Under the pieces are notes generated by a model, which was not told the DNA's origin, ran no database searches, and saw only the letters and a program-made list of their open reading frames with translations. A stretch of DNA of 64,000 nucleotides from Karalla daura (lineage: Eukaryota > Chordata > Actinopteri > Chaetodontiformes > Leiognathidae), in NCBI GenBank assembly GCA_029224185.1, contig CM055191.1:5054036-5118035 (forward strand), given 5' to 3'. Both the position numbers and the translations under genes were made by a program. The stretch's first letter is position 1. The number at the start of each line of letters is the position of its first letter. Shown one piece after another: positions 33,201-45,470 of this stretch.

Positions 33201-36200
33201 GTCAGCGGTAAGATCATGTCCTGTCTTCCACACACGTTTCCACACACACATACACAAAACTGTCATTTCATCCAAACAAAACAGCACAAAGCACCTTTCT
33301 GTTTCCATAGTGGAGGTGTGTTGACGACTGTAAGGTTCAGTCTGAGCCCAGCAGAGAGGAAGGCTTTGATCCTGGCAAAACACAATATTTTTCATTAAAA
33401 TCTGGGAAAATATTATTTCCATTGATTTGTTTGTTTTGCAAAAGCACCATCTTTCAAGGGGAAAAAAGTCATGATGTCTCAACATTGTGTTTCCAAGCAA
33501 AATGCATTGCGTCACTATGACTGAGGAGATTAAAAGCGTTATCCAATAACTTGCAGAGCACACTAGAATAGGAATAACATATAAATGTACAATGAGTAAA
33601 AAAGGGTGTGGACTTAAAAAGTGGATACGTCCGACTCCTTTTTCAAACATATGTTTTTAGATTTTTATTTTGCTTGCTTGTTTGAAAGTGTAGTAAATTC
33701 AATTCAATCTGTACCACTTGAGTCCCCACATTACTGTTAAGGTCGAGATCAAGATGGAGGATGATGTGTAATCATCCACTCTAGAACCAAAAGCTGTTAT
33801 ATTAATTGTTTGTAAAAACTCATTCAAGGACTACAAATCCAAGTTTGTGTTTATGTCTTTGTGTGCTGTTTCTACCTCATGCTGCTAGGACTTACAGTTT
33901 CCTAACCTAATGAATTACCCAAGTCATCATATCTCATCTAGACCTCCATGACTTTTATTATTCAGGATATGAAGACGTAGCTGTTTTCTTTTCGGGCTAT
34001 TCAGTCCTCTCAGACGTGACCTCATATCAATGAAACTGTTTTTGCCCCCACAGAGCCGACGCCTGCGTGGCTGTGGGCGGTGATCGCCCTGGCCATCGGC
34101 CTGCTGCTGGTGCTGGTGCTGGTGGTGTTCCTGGTGGTGAGGAGGGTGAGGCAGCAGCGGGCGGAGAGGGCGGGCGACGGCAGGACCAGACACCGCTCCA
34201 CCATCACCGACTCCGACCCCAAGTCCAAGGCCCTGGTGCCGCACGTGGCCCACCAGGAGCAGAGGGTCAGGTCCGGCCGAGAGAAGGACAAAATGGGCCT
34301 GAGGAAAAAGAAGAAGGCGAAGGAGGCCGAGAAGAAGAGACGGAGGGAACCGCTGGGCGAGGACGCCATCCGGATGCGGTGAGGGACGGAGACGTGACAG
34401 GATGTTTTGATGGCAGGAGTGACCAAGTCATCTAGACAAAGTTTTCTAAAACTCCAAATGTAACTTCCTCTAATGGGTTGGTTGAAAAAATTCACTTTGT
34501 CCTGTTAGGAAAACAACTAACTTGAGGGAACTTTCATCTTATTCCCAGTGTGATTTGAAGCTCCTTTGTCCCCAGTCGAATGTTAACTTCCTCTTTATGA
34601 CAAATGATTGATTGGACACACTAATCCCTAATTTCAAAGTGGAGGATCTTGTCTCTGTTGTATTTCACAGTAAATCAGGGTTTGTGACCAATAATTACTC
34701 TGACTATGATTATTGTAGTCTCTATTTTGGAGCAATTTATTTTGGATCTACTTAATTAAAAATACAAAAACATGCACCATGTGTTTAAGTATTACGGGAG
34801 CACTATCAGAAATGTGCCACAGATAGATTAACTGCACAGTTACCAGTTTAGTTGCAAACGGGAACCTTTGAAGAATGTCATTAACCCCCCTCTTCCTGCC
34901 CCCGTCACTTTCCGGTCTTTCTATACCGTCGTTTCTATGGACTGGCACACCCTCTCCAAGAAAATAAATCTCTGGGCCTGCCTGACAACAGCTCAGGTCT
35001 GTTAGACAATAACATATCGCTGATTCAGGGTCCTGGTCCATTTCCTTAAAACACAACAAAGCCATGTTTATATTTTAGTAAAGGAACCTTTTAATTGAGT
35101 CCTGTCTCTGGTTATGTTGGACAGCTCTTGTGTGAGGCAGAAATAATAACAATAGAAGATGGAAAAGACGATGGTTTTAAAATAAAGTTTTGCCCCATGA
35201 AAGCCACTGAAAATGTTAATGTGCTGCGTCAAAACTGTGCGCTTGGATTACAGACCTCTCAAGAAGGACCAGGACATAGGCAGTGACACAGACTTCACCC
35301 AGAGCTCGATGGAAGACCTCTCTGTGAAATACTCCAGGCGACTGGACGAGGCGTCCATCTGCGACCACAGAGGCCAGGAGCAGAAACATTACCGGGCTGG
35401 ATCCTCGCAGCCTCGCAGGCCCATACAACGTAAGCTCTCAGATGCAACTAGCAGTCCGTTTACACTCTTAATAAGAGCTGATTCATGAGCTTCGAAAACA
35501 TGAACTCAACTTGGAATTTGTCACTCTTTTACCTGGACCATGGAGAAGTAGGAGAATAAAATTAAAACAAAATGAAATCCCAGACGGACGCACCAAGACA
35601 TTGAGGACGAACTGTTCAGTAGAGAAACATATAAGTTGACTACACGTTCCAACCTGTGGATTCCACCTTCTCACTTTTCTTGTTGTTAACTTTAATACAT
35701 ATTTAACATTTTGCATGAAATTAGTGAAACATCTCAGTTCTCAGGCTTCATTTTCCTTTTTTTATACTTAAAAAAGAGCACGTAAACCTCATGGTTCCCA
35801 TCCATTTGGAGTGATAAGCTATTGTTCTCCTGCAGCGCCACCTAGAGGATGGGAGAGAAACGCCATGCCTCCCCCTCTGCTCAGCCCTCCTCAGCAGGTC
35901 AGTCCATTGTTTTGAAACCAAAAACTTTACTTAAACCATGTTTTGATGACTTGAATATAACCATGAAGGGGCTGTTATTTTATTGTCTTCATGCTGATTA
36001 TATTTTTTTTACTAATGAATACATCATTTGTGTTCTGTTTTCAACCTGTTATATAACAAAGATGATTCCTCACACAAAATTCCATCCTAGTTATTTATGT
36101 GTGTGTTATATACTGATTTTGGCTTTGGTCTGTGTGTGTCAGCAGTCGGCTGAGTGGTGTGGCCCAGACGGGTCAGTGGTCCTGATCCGAGCTGTGAGGA

Positions 36201-39076
36201 GCGGACTGGACCGAGTGGTCCTGGAGCTCCTGAGAGCCGGGGTGCCCGTCAACAACACTGACCACACCGGTAATGCATCTCTTCATATCTGACACAACCT
36301 CAGTCAATTAGCGTTTGCATGGAGTTCCTGGTGTGTGTTCCAATCCTGTGGAAGTAAGAGCAACATGTCTGCTGTCCATACCACCACACCCAGGGGTGAA
36401 AGTACTGTAAGCCGGTATGGTCCGGTACTAGTCTGTTTATTACTTGCATTTATGTCCTCTAAACACTATGCCAGTGAGAGGATGATACGTTCACTGGACA
36501 TGGGAATTTTGATTTGTCCAGACCACACCACGCCCCAAAAAACCGCCAGAATAGGATGAACAAAATAAGTGGAGCCAAAGGAAGTCTGCATATTCTTGTG
36601 GTGAACTTAAATGCCGATGCGTAACTTCATTCGTATTAATGTTTGTCAAATAGAAGTTGTACAAAGGAAAAATGTGCGTTTGTCCAAAAGAGAAGACAGG
36701 TGAGGTAAATTTCCAACAGAAAATCAGAAATCCAACACCCAGGAAAGAAGATATGGAGCATTATGGGGGCACAGTGTCCCTCCATGTCCCTCCATGCATA
36801 AAATATGAACAGTTCAATAGCAAAAATGAATGGCTGTATTCTTAAAAAACTCAAAGGATGTCCAGATTTATCACCGTGCAAAACAAATAATCCATGAACA
36901 TAAACAACTCCACTGCACGTAATGAAGTGTGGGGATAAAACGATATGGAACAGTGAATGTTTTGCTAATAGTACCGGCAAGAATTGAAAGCTACTTTCAC
37001 CCCTGACCACACCCATAGCTTGCCTCATAAGTTGTTGTTAACCTGTCTGCATGCCATATTTGGATCGTATGCATCGATGGGTTTCTTGAGCAAGCTGTTA
37101 TTTTCTACACCTGCAAACTGAGGGGCTGAGTAACTTGTGTATCTTATCTTACATCTCTCCCACATCCTCCTCTTGTGTCCCTCCTCTCCCGACCTATACC
37201 CCCCTCTCCCCTCGCCACCTGGTGCTGCGTCCCCCTCTACAGCTCCCTTGCTGCCTTCCTCAGACTCAGAACAAAGTTAATGCGCTCTGGTTCTCAAACC
37301 TGGGCGAATGGACACATTGACTTTGTTGCTCATCCTCCTCGCTTTTGCTGCCTCTTTGTCCCTCCACCTGTCCTACCTTTGGCTGAAACTGTCCCTCTCC
37401 CGCATCCCAGCCCTCCCACTTCTCTCTCCTCTCTTCACCATCTGGGCTCGACTCTGTTGTGTAATGGTTGTCCATTGGCTGACTTACTCCCTCCCTTCTT
37501 CCCCCCCCTCAACTCCACTCACACTGTCTCTCCCAGGGAGGTCAGCCCTGCACTGGGCATGCTCAGTAAACCACCTCTCCCTCACAAGGACCCTTATTCG
37601 CTACGGGGCTGCTGTGGACCTGCAAGACAACAAGGTCAGTTTAAAACCTTGTTTAAGGCTGTAAATGCAAACTCCACCTTTTACAATAATCTGAGGAATA
37701 CATGACTGTTTCAGTTATAGTACATTATACTCATACAGTGTATGCAAGAATTGGATTGGCTGTTAAGAAAGCCGTCATTCTGCTGGAGAAGGATTTTGAG
37801 GGTATAAGTAGTAAAATGGATTGCATGTCCAAAAGCATGTTAACTTTGTGGTTAATTCTCTGGTAGGGTGAGACGCCGCTCTTCCTCTCAGCCATCCATG
37901 GCTGCTATGACACAGCCAGGCTCCTCCTCCTTCACGGCGCCAACCTGGAGCTGCGCGACCGCAGAGGGCGTCGGCCCATCGACATGGCCAGGGAGGGCAT
38001 GCACCACCAGGTCCTGGAGCTCCTGCTGGCCCACCAGATTCAGAGAGGGCCGGTTCCCATCGACCCGGCCAACGAGATGCTGTGGGACGAGCGTGCTATG
38101 ATGTACGCGCCGTGGGTGGGAACGCAAGGTCTGCCCGGAAGGAGCGCCTCTTTCTCTGGGATCATAGGCCATCGAGATATGACCCCGCCTCCACAAAAGT
38201 AAGCTGTCACTCACAGAATGCATGCACAGACACAGACTGAATTTGACCATGTCCTATGGTGTCAGAAATGTATGTATCCTGCTTCCTTCACTTTTTAACT
38301 AAAATAATTCAAGCATTGCTCGAGTTTCACCTCCCACCCCAACAGTGCAACCCCTAACATGACCCTGCAGATATAGTCTGCAACTACCTATATGTGACAA
38401 AATGCTCCAAATTTCTACAAAGAATCACTATTTACTCTGGAATAATAATACAAAATAATACAGACAAGACTTTTTAAATATTTCCCCACACCTCATCAAC
38501 TGTGAGGACTTCTCAGCTGCGCACAAACTGTGAAAGTTTTCAGCACATCAGATGAACAACTCTTTTTGTCTTGCCAGTGATTGGTCGATGAACCGAGTGC
38601 AGTACCCGTCCCCTCAGAACTGGCGACCACAGCTCAACCAATCAGCGACCGCCCTGGTCCCCCCAAGAATCATGGGCCGCTCGCCTCGGCCAATCAGCAC
38701 GCTGCAGGAGGTGACCTCAGAGGACGAGGATCGTGACAGGCACCAGGACGTCCCCAGGGCTGTGACGCCTCACTTCCTGACACCCCAGCCCGCCCCGCGC
38801 CAGCGGTCCTTCTCCTGCACCCAGCATGCTTTGCAGCGCCGCGCCAGTGCCCACCAGCCAGAGCCCAATTACGTGATAGTGACAGACAGAACAGCCAGTG
38901 AGCCCATAGAGAGGGTGGTTGTCCCGCCCTCCTCCACGGGGGTCGCCACTCAGCCGCTTGCAAACGGCGACAGTCCCAGCAGAGCAGAACAAACAGCAGT
39001 GGGTCCCACAAACTCAGAGCAGAAGTCCAGAGGTGAGAGGTCGAACCACGCCGACTCCACACAGACGGCCTTGTAG
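30291..39076 (+). CDS. notchl: Notch-like receptor lacking EGF repeats
   Basis: Eleven exons in consistent phase: 30291-30342, 31786-31930, 32281-32613, 32990-33207, 34054-34378, 35254-35429, 35836-35897, 36143-36269, 37537-37634, 37867-38198, 38578-39076; 788 aa. Residues 1-17 are a signal peptide. LNR modules matching Notch LNR-B and LNR-C lie at about 22-64 and 66-100 (GDGSCDTDC, DGFDC; GCNNARCGWDGSDC). NOD and NODP follow (LLFVQVDNRPC matches the IDNRQC segment), then a transmembrane helix at about 254-278, a juxtamembrane KKRRREPLGED shared with Notch RAM regions, and three ankyrin repeats at about 446-570 that align with ANK5-7 (GRSALHWACSVN, GETPLFLSAIHG, MAREGMHHQVLELL). There are no EGF repeats, no LNR-A, no polybasic S1 site and no ANK1-4. 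The tail lacks a recognisable TAD. I recall the name notchl for a fish gene of this kind; the symbol is tentative, the family is not. Confidence 0.9.
31327..31625. mobile_element. Degraded hAT-like repeat in Notch-like intron 1
   Basis: Begins AGGACTGCAACGACCGAAT and contains 'gtcaattaatccattgatta', the usual opening of a common fish hAT-type repeat. An internal 'actaaagaaaccagaaaat' is shared with the copy at 11.8 kb. Target duplication not found. Confidence 0.5.
36391..37005. mobile_element. Non-autonomous hAT element in Notch-like intron 8
   Basis: Perfect 14-bp terminal inverted repeats CAGGGGTGAAAGTA / TACTTTCACCCCTG bound a 615-bp element. It is flanked by a perfect 8-bp duplication, accacacc, at 36383-36390 and 37006-37013. 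Eight-base duplications with CAGGGG-type ends are the hallmark of hAT transposons. No transposase remains. Confidence 0.9.
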
Positions 39077-39690
39077 AGGACCGAAGGAAGCGACGCGAGT
39101 CGGGCATGCCGCTCCACTCGGCTGACGTCAACGTGCGGATGAGATAGTGACTTTACAGCGAGGCCGCTCAGACGCAGGCACTGAGGTTTAGTTTGGAACT
39201 GGGCACGTTTTGATGTTGGGTCCGAAGCAGAGCTGATTGTTTACGAGGAGGCCGGAGCATGTCCATCATCGACTGACGCACTGTGGGACCTTCATGGTTA
39301 TCCAATGTGTGTGTGTGTTGAGTCCCGCCAAACAGTTTGCCTTCCTTCTTTTTTTAAATAGAATTAAAACCCAGCACCACAGTGAGATGTTCACTCAAAA
39401 ATCACCTTCCTTGTTTTCACCCAGCTTTGCAAAGAATATGTTTATTATATTCCATAAAGGATGCCAGTTGTGTGTTACATGGCATAGCCATGTTGGGAAT
39501 ATAACAGATGGAGGATGCCACTTCAAATGTGATAAATACTACCCTGAGACTGCAGCAACATGTCATTTCTGATGTCAAAGTCTGTATTGTAATCACTTTG
39601 TCCTGATATCTCACAGGGTGTTCCTTATTACTGCTGAAACAATCAAAGAGAAATTAAAACCAGAAATGTCAAAATTCTGTTGATGTCCCC

Positions 39691-39696
39691 AATAAA
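39691..39696 (+). promoter_or_regulatory. Polyadenylation signal of the Notch-like gene
   Basis: AATAAA about 615 bases after the stop codon; it defines a plausible 3' UTR of 39077 to about 39715. Confidence 0.6.
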
Positions 39697-39999
39697 GTTA
39701 CTTTTTATGGAATTAAATGCATTTTTACTTTTACATTATCACAGTGGTGTATGCAGACCAATCCAAAGAAATCATCATAGTATCTATGAAATAAATACTA
39801 TGAAAACAGTGGCTCTGTGGTCCCATCCAAGCCTCCTGGGAACGGGATACTGAAAGGGTCAAGAACTGGAAATATCAAGATACTGAACTGCAAACCACCC
39901 AATTCTTTGATATCAGTGCTAATGTGTGCAAATGGTTAAAGCTACTGGCTACGGTGGACCCATAGGGGCACTGTAGAGCACTATACAATGTGCCCAGGA

Positions 40000-40180
40000 A
40001 AGAGTTAAGTGTCGGATCTGTCTCCAGAGGAGATGAGGTCATGAAGGATGGACTTCCGAGATCAGACTGAGAGTGGGTTTCTACTTTTTTGTAAACACTT
40101 GCTGCAATGGACGCCTAAGTCAAACAAAGCAATTGAACAAATGTTTAGGTGTTCCAACAATTAGAAAATTGTTACTAAAG
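40000..40180 (+). other. Probable noncoding first exon of ms4a copy 1
   Basis: GAAAGAGTTAAG and an AGGAGATGAGGTCATG-type block are shared with 44295-44481 and, more weakly, 48164-48331. Each ends at a GTAAGT donor (40181, 44482, 48332). The matching acceptor before the coding exon is CTCTCACTCAG near 40915. The 5' end is not determined. Confidence 0.5.
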
Positions 40181-40529
40181 GTAAGTCTACTCCTCATCTG
40201 GCATGTCAAGTAGCGTTAGCATAGGCCTACAGTACTGCAATGCTAGATAATTACACCCACCTAGTTAGTAGTTCCAGTGCTCTTCAAGTTTCTTCATGGA
40301 TCAGTGCTGTAAGGGAGAGAAAGCTGAATCATTCGTGTACTTATTTTAAATTTATCAGGTAAGAGATAGTACATGTTTGGCTGTTTCAAAGGAAAGAAAA
40401 GTTTTCAACTGCTTCCTGCATCCAATGACAAAGCCGAACTGTTGCCCATTATTTCTGACCAAGTCTCCCACGTGTCATTAATGTGTGGTTAAGCCACAAA
40501 ATACACTTCAACACTTTCCATCAACCATA

Positions 40530-40616
40530 CAGCAAAGCCCAGGCTACATGCAACCAAACAGCAAAGCCCAGGCTACATGCAACCAAACAGCAAAGCCCAG
40601 GCTACATGCAACCAAA
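40530..40616. repeat. 29-bp minisatellite x3 in ms4a copy 1 intron
   Basis: AGCAAAGCCCAGGCTACATG recurs every 29 bp. The same array is at 44831-44917 in the duplicate. Confidence 0.9.
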
Positions 40617-40928
40617 CAAAAACTCCAAAGGCCCAAAGGCAATCATTACAGACAGTAAATAGCAACAGTATTTTCGTTGTGATCAGTCCAATCAAACAAA
40701 CACCATCTCATCATCATCATTAGGAAGTACTTGCCTGATGTTTCACAGACATGAAGTTTCCTAGTTCCACTCACTAGCATTAGCCTAACAGTGTGTTTGA
40801 GTTGATCTGGCAGGATTAAGATCCCGGCTCAATACAGGTCCTCTGGCTTCTCTCGAGTCCTCTGGCTTTTATGTGCTTTCTGCCTCCTTTGATTCCCTTT
40901 TGTCTCTCACTCAGCAGGAGCAAGCAGG

Positions 40929-42961
40929 ATGTCTGTGACCATGGCCAGGACGGAGGGGGTCACTGTGTTGACATTGACCACTGACCCTGAAAGTCCTTGT
41001 CCTCCTCTGTGTCAAATCCTTGGACATCTTTGCTACAACCCTCTGTGCTGCACGGTGTCCCAGCGCTATAAGAGCATCCAGGAAAATTCTCAGACAACTC
41101 TGGGGGTGAGCTACAGCCTGAAACTGTGTGTTTGTTCATGCTTTGGTATTGCTTCTTCAGAGAGATTATTTTTCCTTTACAGGATCAAGACTCCTTCAGA
41201 TCCAAAGTGTGTTTTACTCATAGCTCTAATGCTGCTCACTACAGATATACTGAAGCATTTCCTGCAAAAATATTAGGAGAAATACGAGGAAAGAAGCAGT
41301 CTGCAACAGGCAGGCCTTGAAACACCATTGAAAAAAATAATATAAACTTAATGGTATTTCTGTCGTCAATACTATGTATTTTCCCCAATTTAAGGCACCA
41401 CTGTGCTGCAATCACAGGATTTGTTGTTTGCATTCATTGTGTTTCCACCTCCACAGGCTCTGCAGATCATGGTAGGGGCACTCAACTTCGGCCTTGGATT
41501 CATCCTCTGTAACTGCAATGGAGCCCTGTGGTGGCAGATAGAGGCCGGATGGTTTCCACTTTGGTTTGGAGTATTGGTGAGCAAGTCAAATGTCTTCATT
41601 CATATTTATTTATTTGTTTACTAATGTTGTAGAGTTTGTATGTTCTCCAGTTTCAGTTGGGACTGGACTACATCAAAGCCAGCCTGGAGTACTTAAAAAG
41701 AGGCATTTGTCACAGATGTTGTTTATGTACAAATAGTAAAAAGAAGAAGTCAGAGTTAGAAGCCTTTCAACACAGAGAGAAGAAGAAAAACAGCTGTTAA
41801 TTCTGTTAATCGCATTATGATCTATCTGTCTGTATCATGATGGTACAATCAGATAATCAGTCCCATATAATAGAGCAAACTGTGCTTCCAGAGTTTGAAG
41901 TACATTGAGAAGCTCAGTCAAACTGACTGATATTATGAAGTGGAAAACATAATCAAACAGTTTTCATTGACAGCTTATTTCCTGTGTTTGGCACTGGCTT
42001 TAAACACCTGCACAGGTGAAAGAAAGTTAAAGCAATGTCAGCATGAATGTTTAGTTCCTGCTTTCTTGGGTACTTATGAATTCCAGAATTCACCATAAAA
42101 GCTTTCCCATATAAAGTCCTATATACATTTGTCTTTGTCCTCTCCTCAGTTTATGCTCTTTGGCATCATGAGCATCTGGGCCGAGAGGCGTCCCAGTCCA
42201 TGTCTGGTGAGTGGCCGAGCTTTGAAACATCATCATATCAGCTTTGTTATGATCTTCTTGAAAGACAAATTAAATACAGGACAATATTGCATTAATTGTA
42301 TGATGCATGTAGCATCACAAATCCATCACTAGCTCTTACATCTATTCTGCCTCTCATGCACCCACCATTTGTTTTGCTGTGTGTGTGTATTTCAGGTCAT
42401 CCTCAGTGTGATTCTGAATCTAGTCGGAGCTGTTTTTGCCATCGCAGCCATCGTCCTCTACAGCATCAACATAGGGATGATATGGTTGGCGTGGATTTGT
42501 GATGACGACTTGTCCGCGGATGACCCTGTGCATAAGAAGTGCAGAGAAGGACAAAATCTGCTTCTGGTAAGTGTGGAAAATACTAAGAAAAAAATTACAC
42601 TTTGTCCAGTCTCAAAATGAGTGAATAAACAAGGGATCCATTAAGAAACATTAAACTGGGGACAACCCCATCTTTTTGTGGTTTTATCAGATTGTAAACT
42701 GTTTCCAGCTTTTGGTCATTAACTCAGTCAAGTCAGTCAAGAAATCTGAGGATTTCGTTTTGTGGTCACGTCTCATTTTTACATAATTATGAGAAGTCTG
42801 TTTTTGTTCTCTTCCCTATCGATTTGTGTCCCCTCCAGATGCTCATGAGATGGATCAACAGCGTGCTGATCGTCCTGTCAGTCCTGGAGCTCTGCGTCTC
42901 CATCAGCGCCGCTGTTTTGGGGATCAAGACTATGAAAAAAAGCAACAAGAGAGAAATCTAG
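40929..42961 (+). CDS. MS4A family four-transmembrane protein, copy 1
   Basis: Five coding exons, all phase 0: 40929-41105, 41457-41576, 42150-42206, 42396-42566, 42839-42961; 215 aa. Four hydrophobic segments: LQIMVGALNFGLGFIL, FPLWFGVLFMLFGIMSI, VILNLVGAVFAIAAIVLY and VLIVLSVLELCVSISAAVLG. The short hydrophilic turn AERRPSPCL between TM2 and TM3 is typical of MS4A (CD20-like) proteins, which lie in the plasma membrane as oligomers and modulate receptor and calcium signalling. A larger loop with cysteines (WICDDD to KKC) lies between TM3 and TM4. The stop comes directly at the position where copy 3 has a splice donor. I cannot say which MS4A member it is. Confidence 0.9.
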
Positions 42962-43210
42962 GTACAACCTGTACAGTCCAGCTCGCTGCTATAGACTTCC
43001 AATTTAGATGTGAAAATTGCTGTAGGTGTAGCCTCTGTGCCTCTTCACTTAGAAAACCTGTAATCAATATGGAAATGATGGAAAATTGTTAATCAAATGA
43101 GTGGAAAAATAACGGCCTTCATAATCTACTCATGATGGTAAATTGATGTAACACGGTGAATTCAAATTTTCTGGGACATAAAGTGAATGATTGATGACAG
43201 TGATTACCCT

Positions 43211-43705
43211 CTTGTCTTGCCAGTGCATGGTCGATGAAAGTGAACGGCATTCCCATTTCCTCTGAACTGGACCACAGCTCTACCAGTCAGGAACAGCACT
43301 GGTCCCTCTGAGAACTGTGGGCTACAGATTGTTTGTGAGGATGGAGCATGTGCCTTAATCATCCTCTCATTTGAGTCTGTTACATTCTGCCTGAAAGTTA
43401 TACTTCTTTCCCTCTTTTTTTTAAGTGTCAAATTAAGCACTAAGCACTTAGATATTCACTCCAGTTCAACCTCTCTGTTTGCCCCAGCTTTGCCAAAAAT
43501 ATCTTTGTTACAACTGTTTGTTAACTTACACCCATGTAGGACATAGAACTGAAGAATGGCACTTAAGATGGGACAAATGTCACACCTTGTGAAACATGAA
43601 AGTCTGTTCTGTATTCACATTGTTCTGATATCTAACAGGGTGTTACTGTTTAGTTTTATATTCACACAGTAGTGGATGTAGACCAAACCAGGGAAATCAT
43701 CATAG
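43211..43705 (+). pseudogene. Relic of the last exon and 3' UTR of the Notch-like gene
   Basis: CTTGTCTTGCCAG followed by a coding-like stretch matches the acceptor and start of Notch-like exon 11 (38565-38700). The translated blocks GPQLYQSGTALVPLR and WRPQLNQSATALVPPR correspond. It then has an in-frame stop, lacks most of the exon, and continues into sequence matching the Notch-like 3' UTR; 'aaatcatcatagtatctatg' is at 43694 and 39769. Confidence 0.8.
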
Positions 43706-44152
43706 TATCTATGAAATAAATAATCATTCTGTATATATTTTTTAAACAAAATAGTAAGTAATGTTCCATGTGTTGTTGTAATGGGGACGACTCTGGAAGT
43801 ATCAAGCTAATGAACTGCAAACCAACCCTGATGCTTTGATAGAAGTGTGTGAAAGTGTGGAAATGGTTAAAGCTATCTATGCCACCGATGTATGAATAGG
43901 GATTTGTAACTTGTAAAAGCACTTTAAGCAGTCCTGAAGACGAGAAAAGCACTCTATATGAGAAACGTTTACCATTGTGATCATTTGCAACAACTGTTTT
44001 TGGTTTTGTTTATCACGGTTTCTCTAAACAGTGTTCCCTGACTGACATTAAAATGTGTTTGAAAAGTGATTCTTTTGTCCATAAATGAATGACAGTTGTA
44101 CCATAAAAATACACTTCCACACAACAGGGCACTGGCATTTCAGGAGACAGTC

Positions 44153-44188
44153 CCATCCATCCATCCATCCATCCATCCATCCATCCAT
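44153..44188. repeat. (CCAT)n microsatellite
   Basis: Nine CCAT units upstream of the ms4a copy 2 first exon. Confidence 0.95.
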
Positions 44189-44291
44189 TATTGGAACATG
44201 CAAACTCCACACACAGATGGTTCGGAGCAGCTAGAAGAATGACGTTTGCCCTCCCCCGAACTTTCGGCTGTGGGGCAACAGCACTATACAA

Positions 44292-45470
44292 TGTGCCCAG
44301 GAAAGAGTTAAGTGTCGGATCTGTTTCCAGAGGAGATGAGGTCATGGGGGATGGACTTCCGAGAACACACGGAAAGTGGCTTTCTACTTTTTTATAAACA
44401 CTCTGCACTCCACGAATAAGTCAAATAACGTGAGTGAACAAATGTTTAGATGTTTCAACTATTAGATTACTGTTACAAAAGGTAAGTCTACTCCTCATCT
44501 GGCATGTCAAGTAGCGTTAGCATAGGCCTACAGTACTGCAATGCTAGATAATTACACCCACCTAGTTAGTAGTTCCAGTGCTCTTCAAGTTTCTTCATGG
44601 ATCAGTGCTGTAAGGGAGAGAAAACTGAATCATTCGTGTACTTATTTTTAATTTGTCAGGTAAGAGATAGTACATGTTTGGCTGTTTCAAAGGAAAGAAA
44701 AGTTTTCAACTGCTCCCTGCATCCAATGACAAAGCCGAACTGTTGCCCATTATTTCTGACCAAGTCTCCCACGTGTCATTAGTGTGTGGTTAAGCCACAA
44801 AATACACTTCAACGCTTTCCATCAACCAAACAGCAAAGCCCAGGCTACATGCAACCAAACAGCAAAGCCCAGGCTACATGCAACCAAACGGCAAAGCCCA
44901 GGCTACACGCAACCAAACAAAAACTCCAAAGGCCCAAAGGCAATCATTACAGACAGTAAATAGCAACAGTATTTTCGTTATGATCAGTCCAATCAAACAA
45001 ACACCATCTCATCATCATCATTAGGAAGTACTTGCCTGATGTTTCACAGACATGAAGTTTCCTAGTTCCACTCACTAGCATTAGCCTAACAGTGTGTTTG
45101 AGCTCCTCTGGCAGGATTAAGATCCCGGCTCAATACAGGTCCTCTGGCTTCTCTCGAGTCCTCTGGCTTTTATGTGCTTTCTGCCTCCTTTGATTCCCTT
45201 TTGTCTCTCACTCAGCAGGAGCAAGCAGGATGTCTGTGATCATGGCCAGGACGGAGGGGGTCACTGTGTTGACATTGACCACTGACCCTGAAAGTCCTTG
45301 TTCTCCTCTGTGTCAAATCCTTTGCTGCAACCCTCTGTGCTGCACGGTGTCCCAGCGCTATAAGAGCATCCAGGAAAATTCTCAGACAACTCTGGGGGTG
45401 AGCTACAGCCTGAAACTGTGTGTTTGTTCTTGTTCTGATACTGCTTCTTCAGAGATTCTTTTATCCCTCC
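44292..45470. repeat. Segmental duplication, right copy (ms4a 5' part)
   Basis: Near-identical to 39990-41170, at an offset of about 4.30 kb. It contains the same noncoding exon, minisatellite and coding exon 1. Confidence 0.9.

Larger units (their letters stand above)
39990..41170. repeat. Segmental duplication, left copy (ms4a 5' part)
   Basis: From GTGCCCAGGAAAGAGTTAAG to just past the first coding exon, this stretch is nearly identical to 44292-45470. It includes the noncoding first exon, its donor, a 29-bp minisatellite and the coding exon 1. Confidence 0.9.
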
